From the NCBI GenBank assembly GCA_946999425.1, contig CAMQDG010000030.1:1-17630 (forward strand): a stretch of DNA of 17,630 nt. Reading direction: 5' to 3'. A program made the position numbers and the translations under genes. The DNA comes from an uncultured Peptoniphilus sp. Lineage in GTDB: Bacteria; Bacillota; Clostridia; Tissierellales; Peptoniphilaceae. Positions 1 to 6,469 of the stretch are shown one piece after another; within the stretch, counting starts at the first letter, position 1; every line of letters starts with the position of its first letter. The notes beneath the pieces were generated by a model. It was not told where the DNA came from, ran no database searches, and worked only from the letters and a program-made list of their open reading frames with translations.

Positions 1-2
1 AC

Positions 3-59
3 ACAAAACTAAAAATAATAGATATAGAAAATAAAAAATATGTATTTGCAGAAGACTAA
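3..59 (+). CDS. C-terminal tail of an unidentified gene cut by the window edge
   Basis: Frame 3 is open from the left edge to a TAA at 57-59 and reads TKLKIIDIENKKYVFAED. The stop lies immediately before the Shine-Dalgarno of the flavodoxin gene, so the two are probably co-transcribed. Eighteen residues are too few to name a family. Since NEAT heme-binding genes follow, a component of a heme ABC transporter would fit, but that is inference from context only. The frame could also be open by chance, because the sequence is so AT-rich; the tight junction with the next ribosome binding site is the main argument that it is real. Confidence 0.5.
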   Translation, partial: TKLKIIDIENKKYVFAED

Positions 60-68
60 GGAGGAAAA

Positions 69-578
69 GTGAAAGGACTAATAATTTATTCATCAAAGAC
101 GGGAAACACCAAGAGAATGGCAGAAAAAATCTATGAAGCCTTAAAAGACAAGCAACAAATGACAATAAAAGACATAAGAGAAGCACCCAAAATAGAAGAA
201 TATGACTTTATCCTATTAGGAGGATGGATAGACAGAGGAACATTAGAAACAAAAACACTAAAACTATTAAAAACAATAAAAAATAAAAAAATTGGCTTAT
301 TTGCCACCTTAGGAGCCATGCCAGACTCAGAGCATGGAAGGAAGGTGATAAAAAACCTGCAGGACCTATTAAAAGATAGAGATTCCCTGGGACAATACAT
401 ATGTCCAGGACTAGTAGATCCAAAAATGATAGAAAAATTAAAAGGAATAACAGGACTTGTAGTTCCAAAAAAAATAAAAGAAAAAATGATAGAAACAAGC
501 CTTAAATCAAGAAAGGCAACAGAAGAAGAACTTAAAGAAGCTGAAAACTATTTTATAGAAAAGATAAAGAAAATTTAA
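69..578 (+). CDS. Flavodoxin family protein
   Basis: Small FMN-binding flavodoxin-fold protein of 169 aa, predicted to be a cytoplasmic one- or two-electron carrier. The N-terminus reads MKGLIIYSSKTGNT, with the phosphate-binding loop SSKTGNT at residues 8-14 directly after the first beta strand, as in flavodoxins. A second strand with LLGGWIDRGT (about 50-59) and FATLGAMPDSEHG (about 77-89) matches the flavin-contacting loops of a flavodoxin subfamily that, from memory, includes the BilS-like proteins; I am not certain of that subgroup. The start is a GTG, chosen because AAGGAGG lies at 58-64 and the family begins at this residue. No signal peptide is present. The position just before three secreted NEAT proteins suggests a role as reductant for heme iron release or heme degradation, which is inference. 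Confidence 0.85.
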   Translation: MKGLIIYSSKTGNTKRMAEKIYEALKDKQQMTIKDIREAPKIEEYDFILLGGWIDRGTLETKTLKLLKTIKNKKIGLFATLGAMPDSEHGRKVIKNLQDLLKDRDSLGQYICPGLVDPKMIEKLKGITGLVVPKKIKEKMIETSLKSRKATEEELKEAENYFIEKIKKI

Positions 579-586
579 TAGATAAG

Positions 587-602
587 ATAGCGACTACGCT
601 AT
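587..602 (+). repeat. Short hairpin after the flavodoxin gene
   Basis: ATAGCG and CGCTAT form a perfect 6-bp stem around an ACTA loop, 9 bases after the flavodoxin stop. No T-tract follows (the next bases are TAATTAAAAAA), so it is at best a weak terminator or an mRNA 3'-end stabiliser. Confidence 0.4.
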
Positions 603-615
603 TAATTAAAAAAGG

Positions 616-640
616 TTAAAATTCCAGAAATGGATTTTAA
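616..640 (+). repeat. Hairpin with GAAA loop upstream of the first NEAT gene
   Basis: TTAAAATTCCA and TGGATTTTAA pair around a GAAA tetraloop, giving a 10-bp stem with one bulged T. It lies 55 bp before the start of the 171-aa secreted protein and is followed by only a short AT-rich run, not a clean T-tract. Together with the hairpin at 587-602 it may partly separate the flavodoxin from the NEAT genes, or act as an RNA-stability element. No convincing promoter was found in 579-694. Confidence 0.4.
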
Positions 641-694
641 TAAATGCAAGTTATTGCAAGAAAGGCTTAAAGCAAAAAATTCAGGAGGTATTAA

Positions 695-1210
695 ATGAAA
701 AACATTAAAAGTAATATTAAAAAATTGTTCGTTATAGCATTAGCAGTAATGATGATGGTTCCTAGTTTAGTTATGGCAAAAAATAATTCTTTTGCTATAT
801 ATCATCTAACAAAGAATAAATTATCAATGTCTGATCAAGCGTTTGACAAAGAAAAATCAAGTGTAATCCTTGAAGGTGGAGTTTATAAATTTACCTTATA
901 TACAAAAGGAATGGAAAAAACAGTCATTAAAAGATATAAGGCAGATTGTACAAAACTAATATTTAAAACAGAAGCTGGAGAAATAGTAGCTACACCACAT
1001 GAAACTAGGAATCCAAGCAATGATTCTAAACAACTTGTACCAAAGTATTTTACAGCAGAAATTCCAGCTAAATACCTTAAAAAAGCGAGTGTTGGTAGCT
1101 GGAGTGAGTATTTTCATGTACAATTTGACACAAATCTTGATGCTGCAGGTATTGGCGGAGTAATTGCCAAATTTATGATGAAGCCTGAAGCCAGACTTTA
1201 TGTGAAATAA
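695..1210 (+). CDS. Secreted divergent NEAT-like protein (putative hemophore)
   Basis: A 171-aa secreted protein. Residues 1-28 are a signal peptide: basic MKNIKSNIKK, a hydrophobic core, then a VMA cleavage site. The mature part is one beta-rich domain. Its layout parallels the NEAT domains of the next two proteins: a helix motif LSMSDQAF (Met45), then GGVYKFTLYTKGM, a strand with YFTAEIPAKYL, and a final pair ending EARLYV where the neighbours have QNARLVF. The neighbours' VDAMD strand is replaced by FDTNLDA, so the domain is divergent. There is no SLH, LPXTG or transmembrane anchor, so it is probably released or held by a partner. The start is well set by AGGAGG at 681-686. A secreted heme carrier is the best guess; a non-heme-binding relative is possible. 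Confidence 0.55.
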   Translation: MKNIKSNIKKLFVIALAVMMMVPSLVMAKNNSFAIYHLTKNKLSMSDQAFDKEKSSVILEGGVYKFTLYTKGMEKTVIKRYKADCTKLIFKTEAGEIVATPHETRNPSNDSKQLVPKYFTAEIPAKYLKKASVGSWSEYFHVQFDTNLDAAGIGGVIAKFMMKPEARLYVK

Positions 1211-1272
1211 GAAGTAAGAAGTAGTAAATAATAAGTGAAAAGCTTTAAGCCTTTATTAGTTCAATTATTGGA

Positions 1273-1309
1273 AAGTTAGTCATGGAAAGTAGATTTTTAT
1301 GACTAACTT
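1273..1309. promoter_or_regulatory. 11-bp perfect inverted repeat upstream of the large NEAT gene
   Basis: AAGTTAGTCAT (1273-1283) and ATGACTAACTT (1299-1309) are perfect inverted repeats separated by 15 bases. The right arm runs into a TATAAT sequence (1309-1314). This geometry, a dyad directly upstream of and touching a candidate -10 box, suits an operator for a repressor, though an RNA hairpin is also possible if transcription comes from further upstream. It does not match the classical Fur box. Confidence 0.5.
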
Positions 1310-1314
1310 ATAAT
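1309..1314 (+). promoter_or_regulatory. Candidate -10 box for the large NEAT gene
   Basis: TATAAT, a perfect -10 hexamer, lies 20 bases before the ATG at 1335. No good -35 hexamer is found 16-18 bp upstream (the sequence is near AAAGTA), so activity would depend on other contacts, or the match is fortuitous in AT-rich DNA. The dyad at 1273-1309 overlaps it. Confidence 0.35.
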
Positions 1315-1334
1315 TATATACGAGGAAGAAATTA

Positions 1335-4300
1335 ATGAAAAAAATAAAAAATATATTATTGATATTTATTTTATCCATACTTATTTTGCCAACTAATATA
1401 TTTGCAACTGATGTAGATAAAGATGGTTTTCCAATAGTTCCAAGACCGGCAGATGGTATAGTTAAAATTCCTATGCCCACTTATATGCAAGGTTATGGTA
1501 CAGTTGAGCACATTGCTACTATTGGGAAATATTATAGAGAAAATCCCGACAAATGGGGGCCTGATAAGGAAATGTATGTCAGCGGTAAGTTAGTGCCGGA
1601 TGATGACCCTGACCTTGTAGCTTTTAGGAGAAAGAAAAGAAATGAAACAGATTTAGTTGGTACTAGAGGTGGAACATGGAGAGCCTTTGATTTAAAAATA
1701 AATGCTTATTTTATGACTGGACTTTTAAATATTAGGTCTACTGACTCCTATAACACTGAAACTTCCTATCCCATATGGCCTGAGCAATTTGGAGTATATA
1801 TAACCAGAAAAAATAAAGAAGGCAAGTGGGAAGAACCAATAAAATTAGAAAGAAATTATACAAATGACACCATAGAAAAAACTTTTTATATAAGTTATCT
1901 TAATAATCCGGGGGATTATGAAGTAAAAATTAATTTTGATTCATTATTTGATCTACCTGAGGGAGAACAATGGACAGATGAAAGTGGTACACTTCACACA
2001 TACAGAGACAATGGAATAGTTAGAATCTATACCTTTATGGAAAAACCTAAGGAAATCCCCAGAGATTTACTGCCGGGAAATTATAAGATTCCACTAATAA
2101 TCAGATATTTTGGAACACCCGGTAGATACTCCATGGCATCAGGTGCAGTAGAAAAGTATGGAAACCTAATAGTAGGAGCAGATAGGTCTATGAAACTCAG
2201 AATGACTTTTAAACCTATGACCATATCAGATTCGACTTTGACTGGAGGAGCACCTGTCAATGGACATTTGGAAAACTTGTGGACTTTTAATACCTTAGAT
2301 GATTTTCAAGACTATTTAAAAAACGAAACCTTGTATTCCGGCAATAAAATATCCTTAGATAATAGTAAAAATCTACTGGAAACCTATACAGAAAATGGGA
2401 AAGTTTATCCAAAGACCTATGAAATCCCTTTAGTAGATTCTGAAGGTAACCCTAACTATGAAGCTAAAAAGATGTTTGATGTTAGAGTAGATGCTATGGG
2501 CACTATGGATCCTACTTTTGACCTTCTTATGGATTGGGAAAAAATGACCTTTGCAGGACTTACTTATCCAAATGGAAAATATGAAGGTATGCCAATATTA
2601 AGAGAAGACAGTCCTCTTGCTGAACTATGGGAAAATGGAAAGTTCAAAATAAGTGAAGAAGAAAATCTAAAAAAACTTGAAGACCTTACTAATGATGTAA
2701 CTAAAATATTTGATGATTCACAAGGGGTATCTCCTTATTACAGATTTAGTGTAAGCGATAGTAAAGTTGATTTAGATTTATCCTATGTCAAAGAAGCGGG
2801 AACAGGAGATGATTTAAAAGAATATGGATTGGTAAAGATAAACGATAGTAAGCCGATTAAGTACAAGGCTGCTGACGGAAAGCTTTATAATGTAGAAGTA
2901 TTGGAAGAAACTCCATTAAAAAGCCAAGCTGGCTCCAAAGAAAACAACCCTGACGGTATAGTCATGGAATATGATGAAAACTTCGAAAACCCAAAGACTG
3001 TAAAAGAAAGCATAACTTCAAGAATTACAAAACTAAGACTAAAAAACATACCTATATCCATGGGTTTAAATAAGAAAGACGATAAAATCTTTTTAACAAA
3101 TTGTAGGTTAGCTCTTGTTACAAAAGATTCAGTAGATTTTACACCTACTCTGTTTGAGACAGATTCTTATTCTGTTATGAATCTTGACCCTGGCAAGGTA
3201 TGTTCTATAGGTGGTGTAAATAAATTTGCATTACAAGAAAAGATTAATGAAGCTAAGGCTATCACACAAGGCAAGAAGACAGACGAAGCTTTTAATGCTC
3301 TTAAAGCCGCAATAAAATCTGCTGAAGAAGTTTTAAATAGTGCAAGTGAACAAAAACAATTAGATGAAGCAGTAACTACATTAAATAATGCTATACAAAC
3401 TTTTAAAAATAGTCAAGATAAGAAAGTAGAATTAAACAAAACAGCTCTTGACGCTAAGATAAAGGATGCAGACAAGATAAGCCAAGGCAAAAAAAGCGAA
3501 GATGCTTTTAAAACTTTAAAGGCTGCGATTGAAGCCGCTAAAAATGTTTTAAATAGTGCTAATACTCAAGAGCAAATTAACGAAGCTTTGGCTAATTTAA
3601 ATAGTGCAATAGATGCTTTTAAAAACAGCTCAGATGTAAGTGTTACACCGGGAGCAAGTGAAAAAGTTTATACTATACCTGTTAAGCTTATGAACTTGGT
3701 TCAAGACAAGGAGTCTATGGGAAATAAAGCTTTAATATCTCCTGCCAAGGTAAGTATAAAAGGCGATGTTGTAAATATTGATTTAACTTTCCAAGGTATT
3801 AAATTTTTGGAATTATACGGACATTTAACTAATTTATTTAGCTATAAGGACAATGTCCTTGGGGGAGAGGCAATTGCGGCTGAAGTTTTAGAACAAATGG
3901 AAGACAAGGACTTGAAGGGAACTCAAAAACAATTCCCCAAGGTATTTAGAATTAAACTTACTAAGGCTGAGTTTGATAAGTTAAAAGACAATACTCTTTA
4001 TGTAAAAGTTTGGGTAGATGCAATGGACGCAATAGGATCAGGACAAGGTAATCCGATAATACCCGGTGCAGGGGAACAAAATGCAAGACTTGTATTTGAC
4101 AAGAGCAATATGACTGAAGATAAACCAGGCGGAGAGGTGCCAACACCACCAACACCGCCAACACCACCTACGCCACCTACACCTAGTAGGGAAGATGTTG
4201 TAGATGCTTTGAGAAGATATGCCAACTTAGGCGGACCTCAATACACTTATCAAAGTAACATGATGTATGTTAACGCATATAATTCTTTAATGAGTTTGTT

Positions 4301-5513
4301 GACTAAGCCTAATGTTACAGACATGCAAGTAAAATTTGCCATTGACAATTTAAAATCTGCTGTGGCAGGACTTACATTAGATACAAGTAAGCCAAATAAT
4401 TCAGGCGACAACCAAGGCTGGGGCAGCAACCAAGGTTGGGGCAACCAAAACAATCAATACAACCCAAACAACCAAAACAACGGCCCTGTTACAGTGCAAT
4501 ATGAAGTGCCGGTAGAAGTACTTCACGCATACCAAAGCGGTTACTCAATGGCAAATGCAGCTATTAATCACACTGCAAGAATAGAAGAAAGGGATGGAAA
4601 ATTCAGATACAGCGTTAACTTCCATTCAATCCAAAGAGAGTTTGGCGGCAAGACATTGACAGGCAACTTAACAAATCTGTTTATCATTGATGGCAGCAAG
4701 TATAGAGCTGATCAATCAGGTAATACTTGGTCATGGGTGATGAATGGCAAATATGACAGAGTAAATATTGCAGTTTGGGTAGATGCTATGGACCAAATAG
4801 CTGGCAAAGGTCCCGGAGGAGGAGAGCAAAATGCAATTCTTTCCTTTAACTGGAATGCTGCAAGAGAAGTTGGCAGATATGGCGGCAACAACCAACAAAA
4901 TCAACAAAATCAACAAAATCAACAAAATCAACAAACTCAAAGTCAAAGCTCTAAGTCTAGCGGCTCATCCAATTCATTTACAGACATAAACGGTCACTGG
5001 GCTAAGCAAGCTATTGACTATGTAGTAAGCAAGGGATACTTTGCAGGCCTAAGCAATACAGAATTTGGCCCTAACAAGTCCATAACAAGAGGACAATTTG
5101 TAACGGTACTTGGAAGAATCTTAAATGTAAACACGAATGAATATAGGACACAAAATTTCAAAGATGTTAAATCAGGCTCATATTATAGTGCATATATTTC
5201 TTGGGCAAATAGAATGGGACTTGTTTCAGGTTTAGGACAAGGAAAATTTGGTCCAGACAAGGAACTAACAAGAGAAGAAATGGCAGTAATAATGTCAAAA
5301 TTCTTAAAAATATCAAATAGAAATTTAAATCCTAAGGGAAATACTAATGGATTTAAGGACCAAGGAAATATTGAGCCTTGGGCAAAAGATGCAGTAAGAG
5401 AAATGGCAAGACTTGGTGTAGTAAGTGGAATGAACGATGGAAGTTTCGCACCTAAATCACCTTTCACAAGAGCCCAAGTAGCACAAGTTCTATATAACAT
5501 TGATAAGAATTAA
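1335..5513 (+). CDS. Large SLH-anchored surface protein with three NEAT-type domains and FIVAR repeats
   Basis: A 1392-aa cell-surface protein, probably a heme-capturing S-layer-associated receptor. A signal peptide spans residues 1-24 (cleaved after IFA). Residues 25-247 are not recognised. A first, divergent NEAT-type domain covers about 248-403 (YSMASGA, Met267; VDAMGTMD, Met388). Residues 404-629 are unrecognised. Two FIVAR helical repeats lie at about 630-764. NEAT 2 spans about 778-922 (ESMGNKAL, Met795; WVDAMDAI, Met897). A Pro-Thr tract sits at 936-950, another helical module at 951-1015, and a Gly/Trp/Asn/Gln linker at 1021-1052. NEAT 3 spans about 1054-1176 (YSMANAA, Met1072; WVDAMDQI, Met1152), then an NQQ-repeat linker. 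Three SLH domains (starting near 1215, 1274 and 1339; TRGQ, TREE and TRAQ motifs) would bind pyruvylated secondary wall polymer. GAGGAA at 1322-1327 fixes the start. Ligand identity is inferred. Confidence 0.85.
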   Translation: MKKIKNILLIFILSILILPTNIFATDVDKDGFPIVPRPADGIVKIPMPTYMQGYGTVEHIATIGKYYRENPDKWGPDKEMYVSGKLVPDDDPDLVAFRRKKRNETDLVGTRGGTWRAFDLKINAYFMTGLLNIRSTDSYNTETSYPIWPEQFGVYITRKNKEGKWEEPIKLERNYTNDTIEKTFYISYLNNPGDYEVKINFDSLFDLPEGEQWTDESGTLHTYRDNGIVRIYTFMEKPKEIPRDLLPGNYKIPLIIRYFGTPGRYSMASGAVEKYGNLIVGADRSMKLRMTFKPMTISDSTLTGGAPVNGHLENLWTFNTLDDFQDYLKNETLYSGNKISLDNSKNLLETYTENGKVYPKTYEIPLVDSEGNPNYEAKKMFDVRVDAMGTMDPTFDLLMDWEKMTFAGLTYPNGKYEGMPILREDSPLAELWENGKFKISEEENLKKLEDLTNDVTKIFDDSQGVSPYYRFSVSDSKVDLDLSYVKEAGTGDDLKEYGLVKINDSKPIKYKAADGKLYNVEVLEETPLKSQAGSKENNPDGIVMEYDENFENPKTVKESITSRITKLRLKNIPISMGLNKKDDKIFLTNCRLALVTKDSVDFTPTLFETDSYSVMNLDPGKVCSIGGVNKFALQEKINEAKAITQGKKTDEAFNALKAAIKSAEEVLNSASEQKQLDEAVTTLNNAIQTFKNSQDKKVELNKTALDAKIKDADKISQGKKSEDAFKTLKAAIEAAKNVLNSANTQEQINEALANLNSAIDAFKNSSDVSVTPGASEKVYTIPVKLMNLVQDKESMGNKALISPAKVSIKGDVVNIDLTFQGIKFLELYGHLTNLFSYKDNVLGGEAIAAEVLEQMEDKDLKGTQKQFPKVFRIKLTKAEFDKLKDNTLYVKVWVDAMDAIGSGQGNPIIPGAGEQNARLVFDKSNMTEDKPGGEVPTPPTPPTPPTPPTPSREDVVDALRRYANLGGPQYTYQSNMMYVNAYNSLMSLLTKPNVTDMQVKFAIDNLKSAVAGLTLDTSKPNNSGDNQGWGSNQGWGNQNNQYNPNNQNNGPVTVQYEVPVEVLHAYQSGYSMANAAINHTARIEERDGKFRYSVNFHSIQREFGGKTLTGNLTNLFIIDGSKYRADQSGNTWSWVMNGKYDRVNIAVWVDAMDQIAGKGPGGGEQNAILSFNWNAAREVGRYGGNNQQNQQNQQNQQNQQTQSQSSKSSGSSNSFTDINGHWAKQAIDYVVSKGYFAGLSNTEFGPNKSITRGQFVTVLGRILNVNTNEYRTQNFKDVKSGSYYSAYISWANRMGLVSGLGQGKFGPDKELTREEMAVIMSKFLKISNRNLNPKGNTNGFKDQGNIEPWAKDAVREMARLGVVSGMNDGSFAPKSPFTRAQVAQVLYNIDKN
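4890..4934 (+). repeat. 9-bp coding tandem repeat (NQQ)5
   Basis: Five in-frame 9-bp units (AACCAACAA, then four copies of AATCAACAA) encode a flexible Asn-Gln-Gln linker between NEAT 3 and the SLH domains of the large surface protein. Four of the five units are identical, so the array can change length by slippage without shifting the frame, altering how far the NEAT modules stand from the wall. Confidence 0.85.
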
Positions 5514-5531
5514 GTTTTATTAATTTAATAT

Positions 5532-5559
5532 GGGGGACTTTTCTTTGGGATTGTCCCCC
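5532..5559 (+). repeat. GC-rich hairpin between the two NEAT genes
   Basis: GGGGGAC (5532-5538) and GTCCCCC (5553-5559) form a perfect 7-bp stem with a 14-base loop, 18 bp after the stop of the large SLH gene and 23 bp before the next ATG. There is no T-tract after it (TAAAATAAAAA follows), so it is more likely a processing or stability element, or a leaky pause, than a full terminator. It stands out in such AT-rich DNA. Confidence 0.6.
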
Positions 5560-5582
5560 TAAAATAAAAAATGAGGTGTAAA

Positions 5583-6428
5583 ATGAAAAAAATATTTATG
5601 TCATTATTGTTAGTTTTAGTTTTAATTCCAAGTTCAATTTTTGCAGCTACTAAGTATGAAGTACCTGTTAAACTTGAAAAGTTTGGCGAACCAGGTAAAG
5701 AATCCATGGGTAATCCTTCTTTAAGACAAGTTGCAGATGTGGAAGAGAAGGATGGAAAATATATTTATAAACTTTATTTAAAAAAGATGGAGTTTATGAA
5801 TATGGAAGGTGAGCTTACTAATTTATTTATTTACGATGGGGACAAGGATTCTAAGAGGGTTGAGGCTAAGCAAAGTCCTGTAAGTGGTGAATATAATAAG
5901 ATTCATGAGTTTGAAAGAACAAATCCTAAGGAAGGACAAATTCTTGTTGCTGTTTGGGTTGATGCTATGGATGCTATTGCTGGAGGCGGAAAGGGTTCTG
6001 GTGAACAAAAGGCTTATTTAAAATTTGACTGGGCAAATGCGAAAACTTTAGAGGAAAAGAAGGAAGATCAGTCTGAAAAAAGCAATTCTCAAATTAAGAT
6101 TATTGTTAATGATAAAGAATTAACTCCTGATCCAGCACCATATGTGGAAAATTCCAGAACTATGGTTCCTTTAAGATTTATTTCTGAAGCTTTGGGTCTT
6201 AAGGTTGATTGGGACGGAGCTAATAAGACAATTACTATTGGAGATGGTTTAGCAAAGCTAACCATAGATTCAAATATTGTAAATGCCAATGGAAAAGATA
6301 TTAAGATAGATTCTCCGGCAAAGATAAAGTCAGGAAGAACATTCGTACCTTTGAGAGCTATAGCTGAGATAACAGGAGCAAAGGTTGATTGGGACGGAGC
6401 TAGTAAGACAGTAAAAATTACAAAGTAA
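5583..6428 (+). CDS. Secreted NEAT-domain protein with copper-amine-oxidase-N (stalk) domain
   Basis: A 281-aa secreted protein. Residues 1-21 are a signal peptide (MKKIFMSLLL..., cleaved after IFA). Residues 24-151 are a NEAT domain close in sequence to NEAT 2 and 3 of the preceding protein: YEVPVKL, ESMGNPSL (Met42), GELTNLFIY, WVDAMDAI (Met129), QKAYLKFDW. A charged linker (about 155-172) leads to a stalk domain of the copper amine oxidase N-terminal type (about 173-281). This has two copies of an RTxVPLRxI...KVDWDGAxKT motif and is a module common on clostridial surface proteins that need not bind copper. It lacks SLH or sortase signals, so attachment, if any, would be through the stalk domain. 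The start at 5583 is preferred over the in-frame ATG at 5571 because GAGGTG (5573-5578) overlaps the latter. A heme relay partner of the SLH protein is the likely role (inference). Confidence 0.8.
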   Translation: MKKIFMSLLLVLVLIPSSIFAATKYEVPVKLEKFGEPGKESMGNPSLRQVADVEEKDGKYIYKLYLKKMEFMNMEGELTNLFIYDGDKDSKRVEAKQSPVSGEYNKIHEFERTNPKEGQILVAVWVDAMDAIAGGGKGSGEQKAYLKFDWANAKTLEEKKEDQSEKSNSQIKIIVNDKELTPDPAPYVENSRTMVPLRFISEALGLKVDWDGANKTITIGDGLAKLTIDSNIVNANGKDIKIDSPAKIKSGRTFVPLRAIAEITGAKVDWDGASKTVKITK

Positions 6429-6433
6429 ATAAA

Positions 6434-6465
6434 AAATAAGGTAGGAAAAAACCTACCTTATTTTT
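6434..6465. terminator. Bidirectional rho-independent terminator
   Basis: AAATAAGGTAGG and CCTACCTTATTT form a perfect 12-bp stem around a six-A loop, with T-rich sequence after it and A-rich sequence before it. It lies between the convergent stops of the NEAT-stalk gene (6428) and pepD (6470), so it can end transcription from both sides. Confidence 0.9.
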
Positions 6466-6469
6466 ATTA

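Noticed and set aside
3998..4225. Minus-strand open frame rich in Gly-Val repeats
   Set aside because: It is the reverse reading of the Pro-Thr tract of the large surface protein, with no ribosome site and no recognisable fold.
4890..4934. Short tandem repeats as a CRISPR array
   Set aside because: Units are 9 bp, contiguous and in frame with a linker; there are no spacers and no cas genes.
5183..5500. 105-codon minus-strand open frame
   Set aside because: It lies fully inside the conserved SLH domains on the + strand and has no start signals.
1335..5513. Composite surface gene as a possible frameshifted or fused pair
   Set aside because: One uninterrupted frame runs from signal peptide to three SLH domains, and module order is sensible for a surface receptor.
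5571..5582. Earlier in-frame ATG for the NEAT-stalk protein
   Set aside because: It overlaps the Shine-Dalgarno GAGGTG; starting at 5583 gives a standard signal peptide.
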